From the NCBI RefSeq assembly GCF_036785885.1, contig NC_092329.1, positions 1,922,001-1,986,000 of the forward strand: DNA of 64,000 nt, written 5' to 3'. Below are positions 11,055-23,300 of the stretch, piece by piece. The notes below the pieces were generated by a model that searched no databases, was not told the DNA's origin, and was given only the letters and a program-made list of their open reading frames with translations. The stretch is from Coffea arabica (lineage: Eukaryota; Streptophyta; Magnoliopsida; Gentianales; Rubiaceae). The number at the start of each line of letters is the position of its first letter. Positions within the stretch are counted from its first letter, which is position 1. A program made the position numbers and the translations under genes.

Positions 11055-13040
11055 TGAGAAGAGGAGAGATTTTTCGCAGTCTTCAGCGATGATGATGATG
11101 GCCCATGGGGCTCACGCCGGCAGACAAAATTATGAACTAAGCTCGCTGCTGTGACTGTGACAACCCCACTGGGGAATTGAACAATGGACATTGCTGTTTG
11201 ATGCTGAGGCGCAAACTTTTTGAGACCCAAAAAATACCTGAAAATTAAATTGGGTGGTTGGTCCAGATTCTAGATGTGTATATTTAATTGCGTCCCCGAT
11301 CCCTCGTCGGGGATTTAGGTCATGTACGTATGAAACGATTGAGATTAGCTAGCAAATTAAACATACTAGTCCTAATACAAATTGATTGTTTTTAAGTTGT
11401 ACGTTCAAACAACAAGAAGTTGCTGACGAGTCCTGCCCTCCCTGGCCGGAAATAAAAACGTTAACAACAGGTCTAAAATTTGGGTTCATGGACGATGTAT
11501 ACTAGTAATTTGTAAAGCTTGCGAGTGTGTTTCTTAAAAAAAATATTTCACTTGCATTATAAATATATTTTTCAATTCATATATTTATATTTTTTGCCAC
11601 TTTTTCGTGTTACATATATTATATTATAAAAAATACTAAACTTATATTTCAACTTTCGGACGATTTTCGCTTTCTTCGTTTCCAGACAGATAATGGGCAG
11701 TGGCAGGCTATCATATAGAGTGGTAGGAGTATTTGTTCGGCGGAAGGTGTTTGGGGGGGAGGCATGCGAAATTTCGAATTTTTCGTAAGACTTGCGCTTT
11801 GGTGCACGGTGATGATTGGTGTTTTATTTATGGGAATAGTTTCGGGCAGGCTGCACTGCTTTAGTACTAGTACACTCTCCTCATCAGTGAAGCCATCGAT
11901 ACCAGTGAAGTGATAAAGGTCATACTATTAATTGAAACCAACAGATGTTGGTGCAATTTGAAGTATCTTGCCTCCCTTAATCATGACGTTAATCATGACG
12001 TTTCAGGTTCGAAACTCATAGAAACGAATAGGATTAGTCGTAAGTCGTAAAACAGATGCGGATACCTATTGGTTATATCTAAAAAAAAAATACTACTAAT
12101 AGAATATGTTGCTTACGTGATTGTGAGGCCCATTCATTATTCATTAACAATTTAATACGGCATAAAACCTGATGGGGCTGGGGCTTTGAATTTGTCATAA
12201 AGAACCGTTACTGTGGAAGGAGGAGGGTCTACTGATTAATTAGCATGCGCGCCGCTGATCTACGTACCTCGCAAAACAAAAAGAGAATAGATATTTGGTA
12301 ATTCTAATACTAATAATCACTACTGCCATGCATGCATGCTGGCTTTTCAGTTTTGAAACCAAATGCCCTATCTTTTTCTTCTCTTCTTCTTCTGTTCCAT
12401 TTTTCAGTAATTTCAGGTACCAAATTAATTTTGACATGCATGACAAAAATAATTGAATTTTTATATATATATAAAATGTTTCATTGTCTTGCTTCGATTC
12501 CCCGATTATTTTACCATTAACTTTTTTTTGTTTAAGAATCATTAAGAATTGCATGCAAATCTGCAAAGCTGTACCACTTGTAAATAATTAGATTAAGAGC
12601 ATCATGATGGTTCAAATCCCCATGTTAGGTCCATCATCCATGATTGCCCTCACAGGCGGCCTAGCTGGCCTGCCATCTTCAAGGAATCACAATTAATTAC
12701 TACTGGATTAGATTAGGAGAAAATTCAAATCTGGATTTGCATCATTGATCTGCTTAATTAATTTTACTTAAGCAACTTTTCTCTCCTCTCTGACCAAAAG
12801 CTTCTAACAACTTGTTCTTCTTGCATATACTAATAATAATATGGCATGTTTCGTTTTTCTTTTGTATATCTCCTTAAGGTAGTTGGAAAAAAAAAAAAAG
12901 GTTTGTTAGCGTAGATTAGCAATAAAGCCCCTGATCATCAGTACTATCAAAACAAGATCAAAGCCGTACTTAAGTAATATACTATCGCTGCCGTTAGCTT
13001 TTATATGATTACTGCAAAGCAGCGGTCCAGCTCCATGATT
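11055..13040. other. 3' flank of the PBL31-like gene, no further gene
   Basis: This covers the kinase 3' untranslated region followed by AT-rich intergenic DNA. A 12-base direct repeat (TTAATCATGACG twice, around 11979-12002) stands before a GGTTCGAAACT sequence and an A-run near 12080. It could be an old SINE remnant but lacks a convincing A box. No open frame here shows family similarity. Confidence 0.5.
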
Positions 13041-13420
13041 AGGGTTGTAAATGAATGACGAGCTCGAGAGCTCGGACTCGAATTTGGTTAACATCGAATT
13101 CAATCTATTAAGTCAAACTCAAATTCGAACTCCAATTCAAAAATACTAAACTCGTTAGTTCGTGAGTTAATTCGAACTTGTTTATATATATTATTTTTTA
13201 TTTTAATGATAAAATTATATATATATTTCTAATATTTTATTATTTATTAAGAAAATAATTATTATTATATATTTATTTTTTTAAATTCGAGTCGGGTTCG
13301 AACTTTATATTTTGAACTCGTCGAACTCAAATTCAAGTTCGAATTTCATGAACCTATGTTGAGAATCAATCCGATTAAATCAAAACTTGACTCGACTCGA
13401 TTCGACTCATTTGCACTGCT
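13041..13420. mobile_element. AT-rich repeat with TIR-like ends, possible hAT MITE
   Basis: The block begins AGGGTTGTAAATGAATGACG and ends with the loose inverse CGACTCATTTGCACTGCT. Both arms are made of short CTCGA/GAACTCG/ATTCGA motifs around an AT-only core (13180-13280), giving an overall inverted symmetry. The ends match only partly and the flanking 8-mers (CCATGATT, GTCCATAA) do not match. The superfamily is therefore a guess. Confidence 0.4.
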
Positions 13421-14208
13421 GTCCATAAAGTCGATCAACAGAAACTTGCTTACAATTTAGAGGTGAAGCGCAACTTGTGGTATTCCCCCTCCTCCTTCTA
13501 CATTAAATTCAGACTTATAGGAGTGTCAATGTGGAGTACTAGTACAAGTTATTAGTATTCAATGCATCACAGGTGGGAACGGTGGGGATTTTACGATTGA
13601 TGAAGAGAGGTGAATTTGGTAAAAATATTATTAAAAGTTCAAACTAAGTGTACAATAATACTTTAAAATGTTGTTGTTTTCCAATGATGAACATGTGCAG
13701 TCCAAATCAATGGACATCATCGATCCTTGTCCAAAATGTAAAACGTAGACACACACGTCCCATTTCACATTTAGAGAAAGGATCCTGAAAAATGGAGGAG
13801 TCACGACTCGCTACTCTTTTTTGTTTTTTTGTTTTTTTTTTATAAAGGTTAGATGAGTCACCACGACTAATTTGAAAGAAATGCGTACTTAGTAGGAGTA
13901 TTGAAATTGGGGTGGTAGTAATAGTAGGATATTGGAAGATGGGACATTGTTAAAAAAGGTCAAATTGTTCTCATTTCAGCATCGCGGGTGGGGTGGCTCC
14001 GGGCTAACGTGGTCCTACTCCTAAAATTAAAAGGAGTCCTTATTAAAATTAAGGGATAATTTCATAAATCTTTCTTGAGGTTTCTAATAATTACACTTAC
14101 CTCCTCTAAGATTTTAAAAATAGCAATAACCTCCCTTAAACTTCAGATTTTGATAGCAAATTCAACCCATATCAGAAAAAAAATACCATTAAAAAAAATG
14201 ATCAATCT

Positions 14209-14948
14209 TTTCTACACTAACAATGTATACACTATCAGCATTTGATGATTAATGAAGAGGTGATTTCTGGCTTGAAGAGCTACACTGGATAATTGGAATA
14301 CCTTCTCAGGGGAGATGCAGCCGCGTGGATATCACCTGCTTAGTTTATCAGAGGTAGGGCTAGGTCTTCCCGTATTTCTCCGACGATCTAATTAGTTTAG
14401 ATAATAGGAGGTAAAGTAATATTACTAGAAAATAATAGATTTTCTCTTACCAGCCCCCTCCTTCTTAGTGGGACATGTTGATATTTATAGGGGACAATAT
14501 GGGAGGAAGGACAGTGGGTCCGAATCCCTACAAATCTGATTCAGACAGCGTATCAGTTTGACTAGACAACTCTGGATAAGGGGCAAAGTATGTCGAGGTC
14601 TTGTCTACTCCGCAAGTGTCAGACCATTGGACAGGACCTCAATTGTCATGTCAGACACAGCACCACTTCGAGATTATAACTGTGGTAATCACCCCAGTCA
14701 TCCGTAGGCGGGGTCAATCCGAGGTGATCAGGACAGGTAAACGACCCTAAGTAGTGAGGGCCTCGCCTCGGTTCGACGGAGCTGAGGTAACGGTTATCCC
14801 AGAGACGGCAAATGGAGGCTCGGCCTGATCAAGCCAAGCCGAAATGACCATCATCAATTGACAACTATATAAAATTTGAATTTAAAATTTAATTTTTGCA
14901 CACATATCATGAATCGAACGATGATAGTGTATACACAGTCAGTGTAGG
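14209..14948. mobile_element. MITE nested inside Mutator-like element 1
   Basis: The left end CTACACTAACAATGTATACA and the right end, read inversely as CTACACTGACTGTGTATACA, form an inverted repeat of about 28 bp centred on TGTATACACTATCA. Inside the left arm is TTTGATGATTAATG; near the right arm is CATCATCAATTGAC, consistent with one element split by a later insertion (about 14246-14856). No coding capacity. The target duplication was not resolved. Confidence 0.55.
14246..14856. mobile_element. Possible solo LTR or TRIM-like insertion
   Basis: About 610 bp of clearly GC-richer sequence sits within the AT-rich MITE. It begins TGATTAATG and ends ATCATCA, so TG...CA ends are possible, and it has a TATA-like TGATATTTATAGGGG in the middle (about 14478-14492). 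There is no open frame, primer-binding site or polypurine tract. The edges give only a near match for a 5-bp target duplication (TTTGA/ATTGA). It could equally be a unique-sequence capture. Confidence 0.35.
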
Positions 14949-15712
14949 AAAATTTACTCTTAAAAAAATCTTTTGAGAAGTGAGATAATAATTTTGTTCC
15001 ATTTTTTCTCTTGTAAGATTGTATTAGTAAAAGAATGAAAAAGATTAAAAGTTAGAACTAGCTAGTGAAATTGAATAGGATATAAAAGCAAAGAGAACAA
15101 GTACAGTAACAACAACTAGAATAAACAACGAACATACATTTAGAAATATGATGTTCTAAAACATATAAAGTGCACAACCAAATCCAAAAAATCTCATTTA
15201 CTAAAGAAACTTTTTGTATTAAGTTGAAATGACAAATGATTGCTTACCTGTTATCTTTTGATTGTCGCAAATTTTTAACAAAAAAAAAAATCCTTAGATT
15301 TTGCCTTAATTTCTGCATTCTTTCTCCTTCCGTTTCATAAATGTTTAAGACAAAATGAGCTAAACCAAAACTACCAAAACTTATTCTCTTATGAAGTTTT
15401 GTCCGGAGGTTTCATTCCCCTACAGTTTTCATGCTTTTACTTCTCTTTTATGCAGATAATATGCAACTTGAATTGTCCTCTTAAATATTGTCAATAACAA
15501 AATAATGTCATATTGGTGCATCAATTGGCGTCATTTTGTAAATGCGCTTCAGTGTCTTATCAGGCAAGAAACAATAGTTAATCTTGTTTAATTAGTTACC
15601 TTGAAATTGTTTATTGCCCAAAATTTGTTTACCGACAACCTTAAACTCTAAGGGTATATAAGTAAATTCATCCTCTCTTAAGGGAGGTTTCTGCAATTAT
15701 CCCTAAAATTAA

Positions 15713-16220
15713 AAAGGAGGCTAGATAGCTAGATATTACTCACTCCTGCTACTTAAGGTAGGAGTAGTAGCCTAGTAGGGAGCACGTTGGAAGGGAAAGG
15801 GGCCCATCAAAGATCAAACCGCAGCTTGTGCTTGGTCCGCGTTCCGTTTTGATCATTCATTAGTGGGTTGGTTGGTTAATCATCAACTCATCATTACCGT
15901 CATATGCGTTGCATAGATGTCACAAAGTCCCCTCCCAACACATTTCCATTCCAGATTCCTCTCCTAATTAAACTCACGGTCCTCTCCTTACTGCTAGCTA
16001 CTGATTTTGAATTTACCCCTGGTCAACAAACATGATTTTTGCTAATTAGGACGACCACTTTGGTTTTGTTTTTAACAATTGGATTTGGGGAGAGAGTTGT
16101 GGTTAATCATGTTTTAGTTAGGTGCCATCAGCAATCTCAATCTGGACGCACGCAAGTAGGACTTGATGATTAGTAGCAATATATTTGTATGAATGCTTCA
16201 TGTATGTATGATGTACCTTT

Positions 16221-16273
<53 letters not shown>

Positions 16274-17341
16274 GTTATCACTTATCCATAACGACAGTCG
16301 TTCACAAAAATACATTCGCAATGTGATCCCAACTAGTAATTGTGTAGGTCCTTGATGACTATGAGTCAAATGTGATCCTGAACTAGATCTAATTCGGGTC
16401 ATTAATATCATTACTCTCACTACTATGTTTTTTGCTATTCTATTTACCCTTTATTTTTTTGGCTTTCTTTTGGTTGCTTGTTGGTATCCAGTTTGAAGCT
16501 CGTTATGACCATTTCTTGGCTTTATTATGCACGGGCTCGGCTGGGCCGGGCCGCCCGTGATAGGGGGAGCAAAAGACGAAGAAAGTATTACTCCGTAGCA
16601 AATTTTAGTAGAACACAGTCCAGCTGAACAAATATATTTATCGGTCGGTCTCCGGTGGATGTACCAAATTCACCACCGCAGTGACTCAACGTATGCCAAT
16701 TCAGGAAATGGTTGGATTGGATGGTAAGTGAGAGGGATCTTAGTAAGTAACAAGTTTTTAATTTAAAATCTAGAACTAGAAAGAAAGAAAAAAGTGCCAA
16801 TTTTGCTCTAAAAATTTTGCTCTTTTTTCGTGTATTTTTCCCTTCTTTTCTGGGTTTTGATTCAATATATGCCAGACCTGACAATCACTACTAGAATCGT
16901 CCTAGCCGCTTTGCGCTAATTTTTTTCTGCTTCATGTGCAAGCATCATGAATTACTAGAGACAAAATTGGCTGAACCTCAAAATTAATTAATTCATACAA
17001 TATAAATTTTGTATACATTTGTAGTATAGTATATACTGGTATCAATGCGGAAGATTAATTCATACGTCAATGTTATAGCTTGGCGTTAAAATGGTGGCGC
17101 GGTGCATGGAGACATTATATAGAAGCAGAGAAAGTAAGGAATGAAAGGGGTGGAGGTGGCAGCAGCACAGGATCCGATTCCTTCTTATTTGGGGTGGTGG
17201 GAACCCCAGCATCGGGGACAGACATAATACTGCTGGTAACATTGGACTCTTAAAACAACATAGGGATGGGCGAAGCCGCCTGCTCCTCAGGATTCCCAAG
17301 AGTCACTCTTCTGCTTGGTTCCTACTGCCTTATTCTGGAGA
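15713..17341. other. Intergenic DNA without a supported gene
   Basis: AT-rich sequence with an (AT)n run at 16223-16269. Open frames at 16118-16420 and 16588-16884 lie partly in repeats and show no family similarity. Nothing else was recognised. Confidence 0.5.
16223..16269. repeat. (AT)n microsatellite
   Basis: An uninterrupted AT dinucleotide tract of about 47 bases in intergenic DNA, much like the intronic tract at 7612. Confidence 0.95.
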
Positions 17342-17357
17342 TAATGTCGAGTGTAGT

Positions 17358-17574
17358 TTTTTTTTTTTTTGTCGCAACGATAGATGTCCTATAACCTAAT
17401 CTAGCCTAGTCTAAGGGAAAGGGGAGGGGGTTCGATGTGAGTACAGACTCCATCGATGAAGGTCAATTAAGACCGCCACAAATTGTGGCAAATTTGTGGG
17501 AGGCAGGGATTGAACCCCTGACCTCCAGCATCACCTTTAATGGTGATGACCACTGGACCAAATGGCCAGTGGCT
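17358..17574 (-). mobile_element. tRNA-derived SINE with perfect 16-bp TSD
   Basis: Read on the minus strand, the element starts near GCCACTGGCCATTTGG. It carries an A-box-like TGGTCCAGTGG (17550-17560) and a B-box-like GGTTCAATCCC (17506-17516), and ends in a poly-A tail that appears as a T run at the left edge. It is flanked by a perfect direct repeat TAATGTCGAGTGTAGT (17342-17357 and 17575-17590). At 217 bp it has the expected size and layout of a young plant SINE. It does not fold as a tRNA gene. Confidence 0.92.
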
Positions 17575-17971
17575 TAATGTCGAGTGTAGTACTAGTAAGT
17601 AAATTGGATTCACTTTTGTAGGCACAAAATAGAAATCCAAGTAGTCGATGCCTTTTTGGGGGAGGACTATATTATTATTGTAATGCTACTATTTGACTGT
17701 GTACATACGGAGATGTCGATGCTCATTTAATTATGATTTTTTTGAAAAAAATGCCATTTTCGTGTGAACCCCAACCCCCGGGAGAGGGAGAGGGAGATGG
17801 AGGGGGAGAGGGTGGGTGGGGCAAAACGTACAAAATCCATCTGGCTTTGCACTTTTGACTTTGCATAGTGAGAAAAAAGCAAATGTTGCTTACTAATAAG
17901 TTGTAACTAGTATTACTCCAGCATATATTATAGACAGCAGTAGACTGTGACTGGGTGTCTAATTCTTTCTA

Positions 17972-19549
17972 GGGATAATTTCAGAAACCTCCCCTGAGGT
18001 TTCTGACAGTCTCAAGGACCTCCCCTGAAGTTCCGAAAATCCCTTATACCTCCCCTGTCAGATTGTTGGGTCCCAAAATGACTTGAAAAACGTTGAATTG
18101 ACACAAATATCCCTGCTGTTGAAGTAATATATTCTGATAATAACATGAATTAATTAGTGAAATGAGTAATAGAAAGGATTAAGTAACTTAACTGGAATTT
18201 GATAATAAAATGAATTGCTAATTTGGGCTAAGAGAAAAGGCGCCAAAAATTGCATCAAACTAAAAGGGATATTTAATATTCAATAAAAAAAGAATCCAAA
18301 AAATTTCTTTTATTTTATAGAGGAATAAAAAGGATAGTTAATAGAGGAAAAAATAATTATTCCTTTTTATTCCGTTCCTATTCTACTTTTTCATAAAAGG
18401 GAATTTTAACCAAAATCAAACTAAAAGATTATTTCGTTCTTGATAGTTATTTAATTAATTATTGGATGGGAACATACTCTGGATCGGAATCTTGGGGAAT
18501 ACTTCTTGATCATTTCTACCAACTTAAAGCCCCAGTTTGAATTCCCTTTATATACGGAAATATCCCTTTGGAAATATCCCTTTATTTATCGGATAAAATA
18601 AATTTAAACCCATTGTTGAATAAAAGACCAGCTCTTTATGGCTTTCGTCCATTATACTTACAGAGTACCCATTTTCCTTCAATGCGAGGTCATGTACCTT
18701 GCATTTAACAAATGCAAGGTCATGTACCTCAGTTTCCCATCATTGTTTCGTATGATGCTTCCATATTTTGGCATGATTTTTCCTTTTGCTTCAGCTGTAA
18801 TGCCATGTACTCAATATAAATGATTTAACTGCAAATTATAAAATGATTTACAATTTGCAATGAAAGCGTCTACAAATTTTAGCAGTTAAGGCTCTAAATT
18901 CATTAGAACTGGAAAAAATTTTTATTTTAATTCAATAAATTTATTTTATTTTATTTTAATTTCGGCATTCAATGGGTTTAAATTTATTTTATCCGATAAA
19001 TAAATTTCTATTTAAGGCACCTTGGGTATTCTGTGAGTATAATGGACGAAAGGCATAAAGAGCTGGTCTTTTATTCAACAACGAATTTTAGCAGTGAAGA
19101 AACCTCAGTCACAACCCAACAACATTCACTGGTTTCTCTTGCAACTTCAGTAGGCAATTATATAGAGCTCCAAAGCAACACTACTGTTTCTTATTACCGT
19201 TACAAAGAACTACTTTGAGAGCCGTTGGCATGAACTAGAAGACAATTTCTTGCAATACAGCCTTACCTTTTTCCATCAGTTTCACATACACCCCCCGCAA
19301 TTTCAAAGGAACTAGATTCCATTGAAATTTTCAACATAAACATCCTCACTAATGACAATCTTGAGGGCAGAGATGGAATTTGATTATTTTCTCTCTCCTG
19401 AAACACATTTTATATTCATTGTCCACCTCAATTGGGTTGGACCTGAAACTATCTACTTAGTTTTAGGGGAGGTATAAGGGATTTTCGGAACTTCAGGGGA
19501 GGTCCTTGAGACTGTCAAAAACCTCAGGGGAGGTTTCTGAAATTATCCC
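17972..19549. mobile_element. Mutator-like non-autonomous element 2 (9-bp TSD)
   Basis: The 1,578-bp element begins GGGATAATTTCAGAAACCTC and ends with the inverse. The terminal inverted repeats run for roughly 85 bp with few mismatches and include purine-rich AGGGGAGG blocks. A perfect 9-bp duplication TTCTTTCTA flanks it (17963-17971 and 19550-19558). No transposase frame was seen. The interior has several rearranged inverted segments (18581-18670 against 18970-19081) and a hairpin between two direct GGTCATGTACC copies (about 18688-18728). It is the best-preserved of the three family members here. Confidence 0.93.
18581..19081. repeat. Rearranged inverted segments inside Mutator-like element 2
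   Basis: Segment X (18581-18615, 35 bp) recurs exactly inverted at 18970-19004. Segment Y (18613-18670, 58 bp) recurs inverted at 19024-19081 with about three mismatches. X and Y are adjacent in the left copy, but in the right copy the order is inverted X then inverted Y. A simple hairpin would give inverted Y then inverted X. A small hairpin with stem TTGCATTT/AAATGCAA lies between at 18699-18718. Confidence 0.8.
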
Positions 19550-19558
19550 TTCTTTCTA

Positions 19559-20105
19559 ACTTCGTTTCCAGGACAGATAAGTCGTCATAAGATGCCATAT
19601 AGTTTTTTCTTTTTTTTTTTTTTTAACGCAGGGAGTATCTCAATTTTTATCGGTTTAATTTTTTTAGACCTGTACATTCCGTCCCCAAGAATACACAAAC
19701 AATAAAGGAGTTATTCAAACACACAATATCGAGACCTAATTAGAGTACTTCGAAATCATCATCGGACCAATCCAAGTTGTCTCATTATATCGATCTTATT
19801 ATATATTGGGTGGGGTGGGTATACGTTTCTCGTTTCATCGATCTTACTTGTGCAGGGTATAGAGGCGTGGCACCAAGTTATGATACGGTCAGATGATGAT
19901 GAGAGTACCAAAAGTACTTACTCCTACTTATGAACTAACGATGATGATACTAAAGAGTCTTTTTTTTTTTCCACTACCACTACCATGAACTATCTATCAG
20001 TTGGTATCATCTCCAACTCAAGTCTGTAAGAATGGAGCATCTTCTTCTTTGCCTTTCCAGTTCTCTACTACTTACTACGCTTTGCCAGCCTGCTTACTAC
20101 TACTC
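19559..20105. other. Intergenic DNA without a supported gene
   Basis: AT-rich sequence with homopolymer T runs (19610-19624, 19962-19971). No exon-like or repeat structure was recognised. Confidence 0.5.
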
Positions 20106-20121
20106 TTCTTCTTCTTCTATT

Positions 20122-20307
20122 TTTTTTTTTTCTGACAAAAGTGGGTATCCGAGATTCACGGGTTATATTCCCGGACCCGACTATTCCCGCTCTGCTTGTG
20201 CCTCCACCCCCAGAAGACACAAGACGTTAGAAGGGGTCGAACCGTGATCACCCGATGCTAGGACCTGAAGAGGCTCTCCCAGCACCAACCGAGCCAACCC
20301 CGAGGGT
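20122..20307 (-). mobile_element. tRNA-derived SINE with TSD
   Basis: On the minus strand the element starts near CCTCGGGGTTGGCTCGGTTG, in which TTGGCTCGGTTGG (20285-20297) resembles an A box. It then has GGTTCGACCCC (20233-20243) as a B box, and ends with a tail that appears as T11 at the left edge. The flanks share TTCTTCTTCTTCTATT (about 20106-20121 and 20311-20326). It belongs to a different SINE family from the one at 17358. Confidence 0.85.
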
Positions 20308-20326
20308 TTCTTCTTCTTCTTCTATT

Positions 20327-23300
20327 CATGGCCCTTACTTATGGCGTCAATAGCTTAAAATTAGATCAAAGAAATCGCTTGCAAAAGGAGTAATTTTTTT
20401 AATTAATTAAGGGTGTGTGAGAGAGACAGAGAGGTGAACTATAATGATAATGTGGATGGATGGGACCGCGTGATGAATCTATTGCTATTCTCCAAAAGAC
20501 ATACTCTAGTGTAGTGTTGATATATATAATTATATATATATATATAGGTCCCACCGCTTGGATTAGTACATACAATCCATCATTAATCCCACCAACCACT
20601 TCCCCAGTTACTAGTCCACAATCTTCCCAACTGTCATCTTGCCTTTTGCCCCCACCACCCCCCTTCCTCTCCTCTCTCTCCTTTTCAATCCATCCTACCG
20701 ACATTAATTTACTCACTGCTTAAAAACAAAATAAACATTAAACGCTCACACGCTGCACTGCACTTTGTGATTGTGTATGCTCGACTCGGTTAGTAGCAAA
20801 TATTAAGAATGTTTAGTTTGGCCTTGCTATGTACAAGTCGTCGTGTTTTCATTACTGTCTCTCTCTCTTTTTCCCCCTTTTTTTTTTTTGTCAAAATCTG
20901 TTTTTCCTTTTTCTCGTCGAGTGTTATGTTGAAAAAAAACAAAAAGATGGTGTGAACATGAGACCTGCATTGAAGAACTCTTGGCAGCGCCAAAAAAGAA
21001 CGTACCATGATTTTGTGCCCTTCTGCTTGAGAAACTCGAACATTTTTTTGTGCAATTATTAATTAATTTAATTGTATGAATCGACAAAAATTCAAATTTA
21101 CACGAATTTACGTCAAAATTTACACTTATCGATTTGATTAGACATAACACCGTCTTTTGATTAGCAGGAGAAGAGGAGATAATTTCCTAACTCACTTTAA
21201 TCGCTCTTTTTTTCCCTTGCGAACGTGGCTTATGAGATCTCTTCTTTTCGCATTCGTTTCGAGTTATCGGCGATGGCAACAAGATTTAGTTGAAGTGACA
21301 AAACCAACTTTATTCTTCTTTTATTTCAAAATCATGCTAGAACAAGCGAACAGTAGTGATGATTGAGAATACCATCCAATCAGGCAAATAGGAGACGGGT
21401 GAATAAAAGTTCAAAGTGGGCAGCTCCTCTTTCTCTTCTCTTCTAGAAGATTTACAAGATAAACGGGAGCCACAGATGTCATTAATCATGCTGATGCATA
21501 CAGTAATTAATCATCATGCTGATGCATACAGTAAGCAGCGAGATATGATGATCATTTTCTTTTTCTTTTGTTGAGATGGTGAGCCGATTTATTATTTATT
21601 TAAAGTTATTAAAACCAGGCTAGCCTATGTTTCAGACGGATAGCGATAGCATGATTGTGAACGGCTACAAAATGAAGGTTGGTTGTTGAAGCGGTTGATG
21701 AGAAGCCACTTATGATCGATCAGTGGGCATGACGGAATCAAATGCCACTCGAGTTGGTGAACTTTGTGAGTGAGTGAGTGAGCGGCTTGGGAGCACTAAT
21801 CAAGGTGAGGACGTTCCCATTTGGTTAACTATACCCTTTAAAGAAGTCTTCTTTCCCATCACGCATGACTATCCATCTGTCCATAAATGGTACGAGGAGT
21901 AGACAAAGTACTGTGTGTTTGAAACAGGTCACAACTTGGCTGCATCTGAGTTTTGGTACTTCCAACTTCAATGGAGATAGTTGATATTGACTCTTGACAT
22001 ACTTGTACAAATAATCATCCTTAATATCAACTCATAAGGACGCACAAAATAGTTATACGCATATTAGTGCTAAAATAAAACACTACTATTTGTCATAGGT
22101 GCTTGTTAAATTTTGCTTCAATTAAAAAGCAAGAGTAAAATTATACTGAAAGACTAACTAAATAGTAAAATCATAAATGTGATTTTGTGTAGGGAGAGAG
22201 AGAGAGAGAGAAAATAATAGAAAGGGAACAAAAAAGGAAGGAATACCGGGAAGGAGGATGGAGGGAAAGAATGAAAAAAGAGATGATGGAATAAGGAGAG
22301 AGGCGGTGCAGTGACAGAGAAGAAGGAAGAGAGATAGAAAGGGAGCGAAGAAGGAATAGAAAGAGGAAAATGGTGGAAGATGGAAATAGGTTGGTGATAT
22401 GGATTTGATTTCAAAAATTAGAGTTTATATGGAGAATAATGGGAAAAAGTGGTGGATTAAATGAGAAATAGGGTCAATATGATGTGAGTTGTCAAATTTG
22501 GCCTTCAAATATTGACCATCTGATGAATCCGTGACATATTCCGACCAAAAATTGACCTAAAAGATGATAACGGACAAAAAATGAACACTTTTTTTAGCTG
22601 TTGGTGTTAGGGACTAAAATCAACCATTTTGATTATAACGGATTAAAATTTAACATATGCAATATGTGAAGGACGATAGGTGTGATTTTTCTTTTTCATT
22701 TCTCGAAGGGTGGTTATTTTGATAGTTTATTAATATGTCCAAATTTAATGTATATTATTAACAGTAATTTTAATTTTATTATTTATTTTAGTCAAATTTA
22801 TAACTTTGATTAGGTTAAGGGTTGCATTGAAAAAGTAAAGAGCAATAATTAACAAGAATGAGTTAGCAAGTATGAGTTATCTAATATTGAAGGAGGGTAT
22901 GAGGAAAGTGTAATTAAAAATAATTATTTTAATTATATTAATCAACTGTTTATGATTTTAAGGTTAATGGTAGGAGCATTAAACATGTACAGTAGTATAT
23001 AATTTAGCCATTGAATTTAAGTAATGTGACTCAATAATGCGTGAGTTTGGTGGTCATAGAAAAAGAAGAATTGCAATGTTTGTAACGACTCATGTGTTAA
23101 TGAACGTAATTTCGCGAAGCTACTAGCCATTGAAAATTCAATCATATGAGCTAATATTGCGCGTCTTTGGTGTCAAGTATTGGCTTGTGGTCATGTCTTT
23201 TCATAGAAAGAGAAAAATAATAATATGTTTGTAATGAGTCACGCGTTGATGAATAATAATTTCGTGAAGCCACCGTTGTGTTGAGTCATGTTTTTTTCCC

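Larger units (their letters stand above)
14053..15703. mobile_element. Mutator-like non-autonomous element 1 (9-bp TSD)
   Basis: The 1,651-bp element starts GGGATAATTTCATAAATC and ends with the inverted form GGTTTCTGCAATTATCCC. It is flanked by a perfect 9-bp direct repeat TAAAATTAA (14044-14052 and 15704-15712), the target-site size of Mutator-like transposons. The inverted ends continue with purine/pyrimidine blocks (ACCTCC.../...GGGAGG). No transposase is encoded. Its interior carries a second repeat with its own inverted ends (14209-14948), which in turn seems to hold a GC-richer insertion. Two further members of the family are in this window (17972-19549 and 59404-60202). Confidence 0.85.

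Noticed and set aside
11940..12090. Possible SINE remnant (GGTTCGAAACT, A-run, TTAATCATGACG direct repeat)
   Set aside because: No A box or target duplication could be defined; the evidence is too weak to call.
12590..12640. GGTTCAAATCC resembling a tRNA T-loop/B box
   Set aside because: No A box at a suitable distance, no acceptor stem and no cloverleaf could be drawn, so it is neither a tRNA gene nor a convincing SINE.
20032..20247. 71-codon frame beginning with a hydrophobic stretch, like a small secreted peptide
   Set aside because: More than half of the frame runs through the SINE at 20122-20307 and a TTC repeat, so the apparent peptide is an artefact.
22154..22414. Minus-strand frame rich in Ser, Pro, Phe and Leu
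   Set aside because: It is the translation of a purine-rich GA/GGA tract and reflects base composition, not a membrane protein.
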